64,000 bases of DNA from Isoetes taiwanensis. Its lineage: Eukaryota; Streptophyta; Lycopodiopsida; Isoetales; Isoetaceae. Shown piece by piece: positions 52,201-63,359 of this stretch. The DNA lies in NCBI GenBank assembly GCA_021234155.1, contig JAJEKV010000018.1, positions 18,761,423 through 18,825,422 on the forward strand, given 5' to 3'. Below the pieces are notes generated by a model. The model was given only the letters and a program-made list of their open reading frames with translations, did not search any database and had not been told where the DNA came from. How positions within the stretch are numbered: position 1 is the stretch's first letter; the number at the start of each line of letters is the position of its first letter. A program made the position numbers and the translations under genes.

Positions 52201-54939
52201 AAATTTGAAAAATTGGAACGTGTCTTTGGAGATGGATTAGGAATCTAGGTGGCAAAAATCAGAATTTATTTTAGGTACAATGCATTAATTGCGAATTTAT
52301 GAATGTCTTGCCTTTGCAAAAGCCCCCGACTTCTACTTGCCACATCGGGAGGAGGACAGGCCCAAACTCGCTCCCGTCGGTTCCCCTTGCTCCGTATTCT
52401 CGGCTGCGGCTTCTAGGCCAGGTCCCAAGTTACAGCGGACCAAGTCGGCCCCCAAAGCGCAAACCCTTCTGGGAGAACACGGCAGCCCACGGGGTTTTAC
52501 GTTTTGGAGGCCCTCTCCTGTCGGTCGGGCGGGACCTTGGCGTGACTTGGCATGGAGTGGGGGTGTTGATGCCGAGCACGGACCCTAAAATCCCCGGCTG
52601 CTTGCCCGAATTTCCTCTCCCAAGGCCACGGGGCCGGGACGAGGCGACCTCCCCTCTCGGAATCGCGATTTGGCTCGCCAATGGACTCGAAGCGTCGACA
52701 TTGCCACGGGGACCAAGTTCGTGGCGGGAAGACCACCCGACCTCCAAGAAGCGCCAAAGTAGCTCACTTCCATCACACTTTCGTAGTCGATTGGCCTAGG
52801 ATGTGGATGCGGGATCTTGTCGTGGAGGCGTGAGTGTTTCTTTCTTTTGCAAAACCGACCTTGTAACTTGCTCCTAGGGTAATTTAGCCATTAGGACGAT
52901 TTGGCGGTCGATTTGCCATTAGAACCTCCCGGTGCCGAGCGACAAGACAATGCGGTTTCTACAAGGTAGACCTCGGGGCGCCCCCAGCGGTTTGACAAGT
53001 TCTCGGACCCGATCACGGAATCTTTTGGGCCTTCTTGAAGAGGGGCCCTGAGCGGAGGATCAGCGGTGGGATAGGGGGGCAGGGCTCGGGAGGGTGGTCA
53101 TTAGCGTCGCGGCCCGGGGGCTTGCCGAGGAAGAACTGCCTCGGGAACTTTTGGATCCGCCTCTTGGGGTCAGGACTCTCCCCTCTTGTGAGGGATCCTG
53201 CAAGGTCACTGGCCTCGTTTGACTTGGGGAAGGGTGCCATTTCGGTTGCCACACAGCGGGCTGCCCGGCCGTTCTAATCTTAACCCTTTGACCTAGACCT
53301 TCTCAGAAAATTCGAAAATTGGGAACGTGTCTTTGGAGATGGATTAGGAATCGGTGGCAAAAATCGAGAATTTATTTTAGGTACAATGCATTAATTGCGG
53401 AATTTATGAATGTCTTGCCCTTGCAAAAAGCCCCCCAGGCTTCTACTTGCCACATCGGGAGGAGGGCGGGGCCCAAACTCCGCTCCGTCGGTTCCCCTTG
53501 CTCCGTATTCTCGGCTTGCGGCTTCTCGGCCCGGAGTCCCAAGTGCAGCAGGCCAAGTCTCGGCCCCAAAATGCAAACCCTTCTAGAACACGGCAACCCA
53601 CGGGGTTTACGTTTTTGGAGGCCCTCTCCTTGTCGGTCGAGGCGGGACCCGGGACCGTGACTTGGCGTGGGTGGGGGTGTTGGCCGACCACGGACCCTAA
53701 AATCCCGGGAAGCTGCTTGCCCGAATTTCCTCTCCCCAAGGCCCAGGGGCCGGGCCGAGGCGACCTCCCTCTCAGGAATCGCGATTTGGCTACGCCAATG
53801 GACTCGAAACGTCGACATTGCCACGGGGACCAAGTTAAAGTGGCGAAGACCACCCGACCTCCAAGCGCCAAAGTAGCTCACTTCCATCACACTTTCGTAG
53901 TCAATTGGCCTAGGATGTGGATGCGGGATCTTGTCGTGGAGGCGTGAGTGTTTTCTTTCTTTTGCAAAACCGACCTTGTAACTTGCTCCCTAGGGTAATT
54001 TAGCCATTAGGACGATTTGGCGAGGGGTCGATTTGCCATTAGGAGCCTCCCCGGTGGCGAGCGACAAAACAACTGCCCGGTTTCTACAAAGTAGACCTCG
54101 GGGGGCCCAGCGGTTTGACAAGTTCTCGGGGCCGATCACGGAATCTTTTGGGCCTTCGAAGAGGGGCCCTGAGCGGAGGATCCAGCGGTGGGATAGGGGA
54201 GGCAGGGCTCGAGGAGGGTGGTCATTAAGCGTGCGACCCAGGGGGGCCTGGCGGGGAAGGGCTGCCTCGGGGAACTTTTGGATCCGCCTCTTGGGGTGGG
54301 ACTCTCCCCTCTTGAGGGATCCTGCAAGGTCTGGCCTCGTTTGACTTGGGGAAGGGTGCCGGCTTCGGTTGCCACAGCGGGCTGCCCCGACCGTTCTAAT
54401 GCTAACCCTTTGATCTAGACCTTCTCAGAAAATTTGAAAAAAATTGGGGCATGTGTCTTTGGAGATGGATTAAGAATCCGGTGGCAAAAAAAATCAGAAT
54501 TTATTTTAAGTACAATGCATTAATTGCGAATTTATGAATGTCTTGCCGCTGCAAAAGCCCCAGGCTTCTACTTGCCACATCGGAGGAGGACGGGCCCAAA
54601 CTCCGCTCGTGTCGGTTCCCCTTGCTCCGTATTCCGGCTGCGGCTTCGGGCCAGGTCCCAAGTGCAATAGACCAAGTCTCGGCCCCCAAAGCGCAAACCC
54701 TTCTAGAACACGGCAGCCCACGGGGTTTACGTTTTGGAGGCCCTCTCCTTGTCGGTCGGGCGGGACCAGCGTGACGGAGTGGGGGTGTTCCCCTTGAGCC
54801 ACGGACCCTAAAATTGCCCGAATTTCCTCTCCCCAAGGCCACAGGGGCCGGACGGGCGACCTCTCCCCTCCGGAGCTGCGATTTGGCTCGCCAATGGACT
54901 CGAAGCGTCGACTTTGCCCTAGGGACCAAGTTTCCGTGG

Positions 54940-55500
54940 CGAGAAGACCACCGCCCCCAAAACAAAAACCCTTCTAAAATGCGGCACTTCCATCGGGGGT
55001 TTACGTTTCAATTGGCCCTAGGATGTGGATGGCGGGGACCTTGTCGTGTCTTGACATGGAGTGTTTCTTTTTTTTGCGGTGGGACCTAAACTCCCAGGAG
55101 GTTAATTTTGCCATTAGGGACGATTTCATTACAAGTTAATTATGCCATCCATGTCAAATAGCCGAGCGACAAGAGTCTGCGGTTTGAACAAGGGCATTCT
55201 CTCTATCCATATCGGACCCGACCACGGAATCTTCCTTGATCTTTGAAACACAACCATCATCACAAGGGCCCCAAAGCGGACCCCCAGCGGTGGGACTAGT
55301 CTTTTTGGGCTCGGGAGGGTGGTCATTTATCTTCATTCTAGTAGTTATGATGCTTTTACGGGAATCTTTTGGATCTTCATTCTAGGGTTAGGACTCTCCC
55401 TCTTGTGAGGATGCAATCTTAGGTCTGGCCTCGTTTGACTTGGGGAAGGGTGCCAAGGTCAACCCCAAGTACAGCGGGCTCCATTCCTTTCTAATAGCTA
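54940..55500. repeat. Interleaved tract: type B module mixed with an ordinary monomer
   Basis: Type B strings (TTCATTACAAGTTAATTATG at 55125; GGGCATTCTCTCTATCCATA; CTTTGAAACACAACCATC; ATCTTCATTCTAGTAGTT) alternate with ordinary monomer strings (GCCGAGCGACAAGA; GGGAGGGTGGTCATT; GACTCTCCCTCTTGTGAGGA; TTTGACTTGGGGAAGGG). Both series stay in order. Overall length is close to one normal monomer (54534 to 55624 is 1,090 bp). This is the third type B locus, but only as a blend. Confidence 0.85.
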
Positions 55501-58114
55501 ACCCTTTGACCTAGACCTTCTCAGAAAATTCGAAAAATTGGGGAACGTGTCTTTGGAGATGGATTAGGAATCGGTGACAAAAATCAGAATTTATTTTTCG
55601 TACAATGCATTAATTGGGAATTTATGAATGTCTTGCCTTTGCAAAAGCCCCCGACTTCTACTTGCCACATCGGGGAGGAGGACAGGCCCAAACTCCGCTC
55701 CGTCGGTTCCCCTTGCTCTCCGTATTCACCGGCTGCGGCTTCTCAGGGCGGGGTCCCAAGTGCAGCGGACCAAGTCTCGGCCCCCAAAGCGCAAACCCTT
55801 CTAGAACACGGCAACCCACGGGGTTTCACGTTTTGGAGGCCCTCTCCTTGTCCCGGTCGGGCGGGACCTTTGGCAGCGTGACTTGGCGTGGAGTGGGGGT
55901 GTTGATGCGAGCCTGCGGACCCTAAAATCCCAGGAAGGCTGCTTGCCCGAATTTCCCTCTCCCAAGGCCACGGGGGCCGGGCCGAGGCGACCTCCCTCTC
56001 GGAATCGCGATTTGGCTCTGCCAATGGACTCGAGCGTCGACATTGCCACGGGGACCAAGTTCGTGGCGAGAAGACCACCGACCTCAAGAAGCGCCAAAGT
56101 AGCTCACTTCCATCACACTTTCGTAGTCAATTGGCCTAGGATGTGGATGCGGGATCTTGTCGTGGGGCGTGAGTGTTTTCTTTCTTTTGCAAAACCGACC
56201 TTGTAACTTGCTCCCTAGGGTAATTCGCCATTCAGGGACGATTTGGCGGGGTCGATTTGCCATTCGAACCTCCCGGTGCGAGCGACAAGACACTGCTGCG
56301 GTTTCTACAAAGTAGACCACCGGGGCGCCCAGCGGTTTGACAAGTTCTCGGGACCCGTCGGAATCTTTTGGGCCTTCTTGAAGAGGGGCCCTGAGCGGAG
56401 GATCAGCGGTCGGATAGGGGAACGGGCTCGGGAGGGGTGGTCATTAGCGTTTTGCAACCCCGGGGCTTCATTGCCGGGGAAGGGGTTGCCTCGGGAACTT
56501 TTTTGGATCCGCCTCTTGGGGTGGGACTCTCCCCTCTTGTGAGGGATCCCTGCAAGGTCCTGGCCTCGTTTGACTTGGGGGAAGGGTGCCGCTTCGGTTT
56601 TCCGGCGGGCTGCCCGCCGTTCTAATGCTAACCCTTTGACCTAGACCTTCTCCGAAAATTTGAAAATTGGGCTGTGTGTCTTTGGAGATGGATTAGGAAT
56701 CAACTGGCAAAAAATAGAATTTATTTTCGTACAATGCATTAATTGCGAATTTATGAATGTCTTGCCTTTGCAAAAGCCCCCCCCGACTTCTACTTGCCAC
56801 ATCGGCGGGAGGAGGGCGGGCCCAAACTCGCTCCGTCGGTTCCCCTTGCTCCGTATTCTCGGCTGCGGCTTCACCGGCGGAGTCCCAAGTGCAGCAGACC
56901 AAGTCGGCCCCCAAAATGCAAACCCTTCTAGAACACGGCAACCCACGGGGTTTTCGTTTTGGAGGCCCCTCTCCTTGTCCGGTCGGGCGGGACCTTGGCG
57001 GAGTGACTTGGCGTGGAGTGGGGGTGTTGGCCTTGAGCCGCGGACCCTAAAATCCCCAGGAAGGCTGCTTGCCCGAATTTCCTCTCCCAAGGCCACGAGG
57101 GGCCGGGAGGCGACCTCCCTCTAGAATGCGATTTGGCTCTGCCAATGGACTCGAAGCGTCGACATTGCCACGGGGACCAAGTTCCGTGGCAGAAGACCAC
57201 CGACCTCCAAGAAGCGCCAAAGTAGCTCACTTCCATCACACTTTCGTAGTCGATTGGCCTAGGATGTGGATCGCGGGATCTTGTCGTGGAGGCGTGAGTG
57301 TTTCTTTCTTTTGCAAAACCGACCTTGTAACTTGCTCCCTAGGGTAATTTAAGCCATTCGGGACGATTTGGCGGGGATCAATTTGCCATTAGGAGCCTCC
57401 CGGTGCGAGCGACAAACTCTTGCGGTTTCTACAAAGGAAAGACCTCGGGGGCCCAGCGGTTTGACAAGTTCTCGGGACGATCTGGAATCTTTTGGGCCTT
57501 CGAAAGGGGCCCTGAGCGGAGGATCAGCGGTGGGATAGAGGGAGCAGGGCTCCGGAGGGTGGTCATTGGCGTGCGACCCCAGGGGGGGAGGCTGCCGGGG
57601 AAGAGGCTGCCTCGGGGAACTTTTGGATCCAGCCTCTTGGGGTCAGGACTCTCCCCTCTTGTGAGGGATCCCTGCAAGGTCGGCCTCGTTTGACTTGGGG
57701 AAGGGTGCCCATTTCGGTTGCCCACAGCGGGCCCCAAACGGCCGATTCTAATCACTAACCCTTTGACCCTAGACCTTCTCAGAAAATTTGAAAATTGGGG
57801 AACGTGTCTTTGGAGATGGATTAGGAATCCGCTGGCAAAAATCAGAATTTATTTTTCGTACAATGCATTAATTGCGAATTTATGAATGTCTTGCCCAGCG
57901 CAAAAGCCCCCCGACTTCTACTTGCCACGCGGGAGGAGGACGGGCCCAAACTCGCTCCGTCGGTTCCCCTTGCTCCGTATTCACCGGTGCGGCTTCTCGG
58001 CCGGGTCCCAAGTGCAATAGACAAGTCACCGGCCCCAAAAGCGCCAAACCCTTCTAGAACACGGCAGCCCACGGGGTTTACGTTTTGGAGGCCCTCTCCT
58101 TGTCGGTCAGGCGG

Positions 58115-58621
58115 GGGACGAGTGACCTTCGTGGAGGACCCTAAAGGCGGACCCTAAAATCCCAGGAGGCTGCTTGCCCCGAATTTCCTCTCCCCAAGGC
58201 CACGGGGGCCCCTCCGGGACGATTTGACCTCCCTCTCATTGCCACAGGGAGCTGCGATTTGGCTCTGCCAATGGACTCGAGTCGATTGGCCTAGGATGTG
58301 GTCGAGGCGTGAGTGTTTCTTTCTTTTGCCCTAGGGACCAAGATTTACGTGGCGCCAAGACCCATTGCCCGACAAACTTCGGCCCCAAAACAAAACCCTT
58401 CTAGAATCTTTTGGGCCTTCGGCAAGTCCACCGGGGTTTCGTTTGGGAGGCCCTCTCCTTGTCGAACTTTTGGATCGGGACCTTGGGGACTCTCCCCTCT
58501 TGACATGGGGCGATTTGTGGGGGTGTTGATCCTTTTGGATCCAGTTCTAAGCCTAACCCTTTGGGACCCTAAACTTTGGAAGTTGCTTATTTTGCCCCGG
58601 AATTTATGGTCGGGGCCGAAT
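58115..58621. repeat. Interleaved tract before type B module 4
   Basis: Starts after GCCCTCTCCTTGTCGGTCAG. Pieces of several monomer offsets alternate with the divergent type B duplication: GCGTGAGTGTTTCTTTCTTT (offset 540) runs into CCTAGGGACCAAG (offset 440). CCCTTCTAGAATCTTTTGGG fuses offset 165 with offset 720. GGGACCTTGGGGACTCTCCC mixes offset 250 and offset 860. The monomer is 1,209 bp, about 100 bp too long. Confidence 0.75.
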
Positions 58622-58961
58622 TGAGTTCATTACAAGTTAATTATGCCATCCATGTCAAATAGCTTTGGGGAGTAGTCCGTTGAACAAGGGCATTCTCTCT
58701 ATCCATATGCCTTGATCTTTGAAACACAACCATCATCACAAGCAACCAAATCTAACCCCCCCCCAACCCGCACTAGTCTTTTGCTTTTACGTAATCATTT
58801 ATCTTCATTCTAGTAGTTATGATGCTTTTACGTAATCATTTATCTTCATTCTAGTAGTTATGATGCTTATATTCTCAATGCAATCTTAGACCAAGTATAG
58901 CGTCCGGTGAGCCAAGGTCAACCCCAAGTACAACGATCCCACAAACTCCATTCCTTTGACC
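58622..58961 (+). repeat. Type B module, copy 4
   Basis: Clean module from GAGTTCATTACAAGTTAATT through GGGCATTCTCTCTATCCATA to the CTTAGCTAACCCTTTGACC junction. It closely matches copies 1 and 2. No terminal repeats or coding frame were seen. Ordinary monomer sequence follows to 59091 and on to the CACTA junction. Confidence 0.85.
58783..58864 (+). repeat. Perfect tandem doublet of 41 bp
   Basis: Two identical 41 bp units, each starting GCTTTTACGTAATC and ending AGTTATGAT, followed by a partial third start (GCTTATATTC). The versions at 594-677 and 9449-9530 are imperfect. Confidence 0.9.
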
Positions 58962-59535
58962 TTAGCTAACCCTTTGACCTAGACCTTCTCAGAAAATTTG
59001 AAAATTGGGGTGTGTCTTTGGAGATGGATTAGGAATCGGTGACAAAAATCAGAATTTATTTTCGCATTACAATGCATTAATTGCGAATTTATGAATGTCT
59101 TGCCCTTTGCCAAAAGCGCCCCAGACTTCTACTTGCCACATCGGGGGAGGGCAGGGCCCAAACTCCGCTCCGTCGGTTCCCCTTGCTCCGTATTCTTGGC
59201 TGCGGCTTCTCGGCGGGTCCCAAGTCTGCAACAGACCAAGTCTCGGCCCCCAAAGCATAAACCCTTCTAGAACACGGCAACCCACGGGGTTTCGTTTTGG
59301 AGGCCCTCTCCTATGTCGGTCGAGGCGGGACCTTTTGGCAGAGTGACTTGGCGTGGAGTGGGGGTGTTGGCCTTGAGCACGGACCCTAAAATCCCGAAGG
59401 CTGCTTGCCCCGAATTTCCTCTCCCAAGGCCACGGGGCCGGGCCGGGCGATCTCGCCTCGGAACCCTTGATTCGTCTCACCAAATGGACTCGGGGCGTCG
59501 ACATTGCCTTGAGGGACCAATTTCCCGGCGGAAGA

Positions 59536-59566
59536 CCACTCATGTTCACCCAACTAAGAAATGAGT
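59536..59566 (-). repeat. Candidate 3' terminal inverted repeat of the CACTA element
   Basis: Satellite ends at GGCGGAAGAC. Then come CACTCATGTTCACC and CAACTAAGAAATGAG. Many plant CACTA ends read CACTAC followed by AAGAAAT, so the second string looks like a decayed or mis-called version. Confidence is low because the partner end is outside the window. Confidence 0.4.
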
Positions 59567-59645
59567 TTTTAACGTCATTTGCGCGTCATGCGGCGTCAAT
59601 AAAATCTCATGCAGCGTATTTTTGTTATAAGCGGCGTCGTTTAAA
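59567..59645. repeat. Subterminal GCGGCGTC-type motif cluster
   Basis: Short related motifs recur: AACGTCATTTGCGCGTCATG, GCGGCGTC (twice), and GCAGCGTA, separated by AT-rich spacers. CACTA elements usually carry clustered 10-20 bp subterminal motifs that bind their accessory protein. That family knowledge makes this a plausible binding region; which strings are the sites is inference. Confidence 0.5.
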
Positions 59646-59668
59646 CTATTTTTTATTTTTGTTGTGTA

Positions 59669-59750
59669 TACATATTTGATCTTTGGGGCATGTTTGAGCC
59701 TAGACAATGCTTGAGCCTAAGAGGCTTGTTTGAACCTAGGTGGCATGTTA
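59669..59750 (+). repeat. Imperfect direct repeat, copy 1
   Basis: Contains CATATTTGATCTT, then CAATGCTTGAGCCTA, GGCTTGTTTGA and CCTAGGTGGCATGTT. A related copy lies at 60133-60220, about 465 bp away, with the same strings partly rearranged. Both are in the noncoding 3' part of the CACTA element. Confidence 0.65.
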
Positions 59751-60132
59751 GGCCCTAAAGGAAATGCAAGCGCCTACCGTTCAACGTCTGTAGGCTCCTC
59801 ATGCTTCACTCTATGTATTTGGACTTGTTCACCCTACAAAATACCATTATTATTATCATTTTGAAAGGTAGAAGCGGTGATCCACGGCGCGAAAGCTAGT
59901 GGATAGCATCAAATTAAGCAATGATCGGGTTAACTTGGTGGTGGCCTTTGGTTTAAGGTTAGAAAATCGGAGTAACTAAGATACCATTGAAGACTCTTTG
60001 GGCCGAGTTGAAATCCAAATCCTTACCAAAGATTTGAGTGCTTATTGCAAAGCTGTTTCTTTGGCCTCCATGTCATTGTGGCAACATGTCATTGTGGCGT
60101 CATGTGTTGTATTTTTTTCTCTACTTTATGTG

Positions 60133-60220
60133 GCATATATTTGATCTTCTATTGGAGCCTAGGTGGCATGTTCTAGTCTAGAGGCAATGCTTGAGCCTAT
60201 ATGGCTTCTTTGAGCCCATG
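60133..60220 (+). repeat. Imperfect direct repeat, copy 2
   Basis: Contains CATATATTTGATCTT, GAGCCTAGGTGGCATGTT, CAATGCTTGAGCCTA and GGCTTCTTTGAGCCC, matching 59669-59750. It probably reflects a local duplication within the element. Just upstream CATGTCATTGTGGC occurs twice in tandem (about 60069-60100). Confidence 0.65.
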
Positions 60221-60772
60221 TTCCACCCGTTCTTTATTCCTCCAGATATAATGTATACCAAAAGGGGGAGGGGGGGAAAAAAGAATTGAATTGAATGGGT
60301 TTTTTGCACCACGAAGACCAATAGACATAGCCTATCGGAAGGGATTGCGAGGATGTGCATAATATTTGACATATAGAATTTAATGATCGTCTCCTCTAGG
60401 TGCTAACTAGGAGTCGTCATTGTTAGCATTACCAACATTTGTATTAAAATGCCTGAAGTACATCGTATTTTCATTGGAATTGCTCACGGTGTAAGATCTT
60501 TGCATGAGAGCTGGTGGTCCAACCTCTTGATGCTCGTTTTTCCGGTGAGTTTGAATGCCTTGATGCGCGGAGGGGCTGACCCGGGCGTTATTGACTCCTC
60601 TAGCACAACACCTTGGAATATTGGGCGTCCCCTCGGTGTAGTTTGTATGATAAACCACCATGTTGGGTCTTGTCGTCGGTAAAAAAAAAAAATCTGGTCA
60701 AAGAAAATTTGGGCGTGAGATTGATATTGATGGTCTAAATTTTGAAGTGGATATGTATGTGTGTGTACATGT
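60221..60772. other. Noncoding 3' region of the CACTA element
   Basis: No domain was recognised on either strand. It holds a mixed G-then-A run near 60266-60282, an A-only run near 60680-60691 and a short TG-rich stretch near 60752-60766. An 84-codon minus-strand open frame ends at 60407 but has no recognisable features and was not called as a gene. Confidence 0.5.
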
Positions 60773-61024
60773 TCACACGGTTATGCGGAAGGACAAAAGC
60801 GTACATCTTGCTAGAGTTTGAAAAAAAGCCACTTGTTCTATCATACTTTCTTGTAGGGCTGGCCCCCTTAATTGAAGGTCAAACCAATCGACATCGAATA
60901 TGAAGGTCTTAAAATTGCCACCAACATCCACCTCCATTATAGTCTTTAACCTCAGCCCAATCACGGTGGCTTCGGCGATTCGATCGGCAACACTTGATTG
61001 AAACTCCATCGTGAATGATGCCAT
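60773..61024 (-). pseudogene. DUF4216-like C-terminal part of the CACTA transposase
   Basis: An 83-codon open frame contains GLRLKTIMEVDVGGNF, KTFIFDVDWFDLQLRG and ESMIEQVAFFQTLA. Plant CACTA transposases end with a DUF4216 domain showing YYGxLxxIxELxY, VVLFxCDWFD and ExVFYVxD in this order and spacing. The fit is good for the CDWFD-type core, although the cysteine is replaced. The frame upstream is interrupted. Confidence 0.75.
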
Positions 61025-61153
61025 GACTCATGATCACAAGTCTTCTGTGTATGTCAAGAGAACTCACCGCGATAGTGGGTCCCATGCCACCATATCGAGG
61101 GATTAAGATATATCTTGTCAAAAGCACCATTAATGTCAATAGATACAATAACA

Positions 61154-61900
61154 TCAAAAAAAATACTCGATTTTGACATCAACATAATTTGTTGCAACTA
61201 CCTTTTTCATGACACCTTGTCGTATGCCCATTAAAGTAGGCGTAATATACTCCCCCTTGTGATATGCATCGGTCAAAGCACAGTAGTACCCATTCTCTTT
61301 CCATCTTGTCCGGCAAGGGTTCATATCCATCAAGTCGGGGGCTCGTCTATTATGTCGTCTCCATTCATGCCTCTTCTCTTCCATTTCTTCCTTTGCATTC
61401 TCATACTTGAGCAATCCATTTTGCCATTGGTGCGAATTGTAAAGAAGAAATTGATTAACATAATGATCATATCGGTGAGGAAATGACCGCATACCATTGC
61501 CATACGCCACTACCCCCACAATCTTCTCGTCCCCTTCATCCTCCATAGCGAGGTGCATCACGGATGTCTGGCGGAAATATATTCATCATATAGAAGCGAC
61601 TCTTTCATAAGCCATCCCTCGCCATACTACCTTCGGGGCGTGCTCTTTGGCGCACCATATCCTTCAATACCTTCATAAACCTTTCCAAGAAAAACATCCA
61701 TCGGCATGCGGGTTCACAGGACTGAGCTCTACTTCCTCAATAAGATGTACCAAAAGATGGGTTTGTTATCAAAAAGCTTCGTAGGAAACTCCTTCTCCAA
61801 CAAGCAACATGCCTCTGCCATTTTCACTTTCATCTCTTCAATTTCGTCTTTCGGTATAGTTTTTACACATCCACCTATGAGGTCCAAAACAAAAACTTAG
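61154..61900 (-). pseudogene. DUF4218-like part of the CACTA transposase
   Basis: From 61900 down: CCLLEKEFPTKLFD matches the LCxLExxFPPxFFD start of DUF4218. After a frameshift comes a decayed WMxxxERxxxxLK region, then EGWLMKESLLYDEYI, like the EGSMAEGYLxQE segment. A 135-codon open frame (61561-61154) then continues with EDEGDEKIVGVV and a HRYDHYVNQFLLYN string, matching the usual ExxGVV and YVLxN parts that follow. This is the longest intact piece of the transposase here. Confidence 0.75.
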
Positions 61901-62079
61901 CCACAAATAAAATAGGCAGGGGACCACTAAATCAACATGGGTAACAACCTTATGACCTTTGATAGGGCACTTATTGCCTCAATGGTCCCTTGTCTAAAAC
62001 TCCCCTAAAGGCCGGGGCATGAAAGCGCATGATCAAACACCAAATATAAGTTATGGTTTACATTTTATAGTAGTGCATA

Positions 62080-63250
62080 TATGTGGACTTCAATTGCTTA
62101 CATACAAGAACTTATGCGAGTCCATGGGACTTTAAAACCGGTCGACTCCCACTACTTGTGAATGCGGTTACTTAATGATTGCATATAAACCGGTTGGTGT
62201 TCTAAGGGCCCTTAAATCATCATAAATAGCTCGATGGTCAGCCCTAGCAATAACCCATTTTTGCGGAGGAAGTGGTTGCCCCCTCGGATCCATGCCTCTT
62301 TCTTTGTATTACTTACCTTAAGGTCCATCACGGCATTTGTTGTGTCTTTTTGACCAAATACATGCTTCCATAAAGAGTTTCCCCGTTCTTGAAGATATGC
62401 ATCGGGTCTAAAGGTGTTGAATCAATAAGTCGGTCCAATATGGTAGTCTATAAAAAGCAGACTTCCTTTTCATATTGGCGATAAAGACTTCCTCCTCGCG
62501 GCTTCCTCGCCACCTTTGTATAATTCCTCATCCTCCTTTGTCTAGGTCGGCTCGACCTCCTCATTCTGAGTGCCCCCCCTCTGGATTTCCCCTTGCGGAT
62601 TTTCCCCTCTTCCTTCTTATCCCAACGTTCACCCCATTCTCGTATGGTAATTGCGCTTGGTGGTTTGTATAGTCTACTGGTGCCCACGAATTGTCTACTA
62701 TTTGCTTTCGAAGGGGGTGCGTGGCGGCAAATACTTCCTAAAACCCTCGTATACTACTTTCTTTAGATGCTTAGAGTGGCGGTGCTGCAACTTTTCCCCA
62801 CATATCATGCAAGGGAAGTGCCCGATGTCTTAAACCCGGAACACTTTCGGCAAGCCCGGAAAGTCATGCATAGTCCACAATAGTATACCTCTAAGATTAA
62901 ACGCGTCATTTTTATGGGCATCGTGACCTGAATACACATGTTCCACAAAGGGAGTAACTCATCCACAATTATTCTTAGGTACACATCTAAATTACTTGGT
63001 TTTTTCTTCGGTATCAATAAAGTCATCATAATGTGCCCACTCTTCATCAACAACCATGGGGGTATGTTGTAGTTCACTATCATGTTTGGCCATGTAGACC
63101 ATGTAGTCGATTGTGTACCATATGGGTTTTACGCCATGGGTGGCCAGCCCCAAGCGCCGCGTTCACGTGGTTCTTTTTCAAAAGTCGAGGCCATGTCGCA
63201 TCGACATGCTTCCAAGCTGCTTTAATCGCTCGGGACTCGCATCACATCAT
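62080..63250 (-). pseudogene. TNP2 transposase core, fragmented
   Basis: The strongest single piece is a 92-codon open frame at 63083-62805 starting MIVNYNIPPWLLMKSG and continuing into an I/LDVYL...VDELLPLW string, a hallmark of TNP2. Upstream of it, in two frames, KAAWKHVDATWPRL and NPYGTQSTTWSTWPN-like strings fit the conserved approach to this motif. Downstream, frame shifts give CMICGEKLQHRHSKH with KYLPPRTPF (near 62830-62720) and DPMHIFKNG (near 62405). Weak matches to the conserved GLKSHD-type region lie near 62110-62090. At least four frame changes and several stops are present. Confidence 0.85.
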
Positions 63251-63359
63251 CACTAGATGCATGTGTAGCGTGAAGTCCATTAGGCTAGCCAATGTCTTGC
63301 AGCGGAACATCAACTTTAACCTATAGAATAAATTATAGGCAACATATAAGTACGAAAAT

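Larger units (their letters stand above)
35935..59540. repeat. 1.1 kb satellite array, right block
   Basis: Continuation of the same array in the same orientation. Landmarks start at about 36744, 37875, 38998, 40109, 41225, 42329, 43594, 44701, 45831, 46918, 47893, 48955, 50059, 51170, 52299, 53406, 54534, 55624, 56753, 57882 and 59091. Undisturbed copies are very alike and spaced 1,104-1,131 bp. Irregular spacings (1,265 after 42329; 975 after 47893; 1,209 after 57882) coincide with interleaved tracts listed separately. The block ends about 450 bp into a monomer, where CACTA-like sequence begins. The last 100 bp before that junction are more diverged than the same phase elsewhere. No coding, tRNA or rRNA content was seen. 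Confidence 0.96.

Noticed and set aside
1-59540. Ribosomal DNA spacer repeats
   Set aside because: No 18S, 5.8S, 25S or 5S sequence appears in 59 kb, and the unit is too short to hold them.
1-59540. CRISPR array
   Set aside because: The 1.1 kb units lack the short repeat and unique-spacer structure, and the context is plant-like.
62448-62687. A basic Arg/Lys-rich 79-codon minus-strand frame as a separate small protein
   Set aside because: It lies between pieces of the TNP2 core in the same orientation and is more likely part of the broken transposase.
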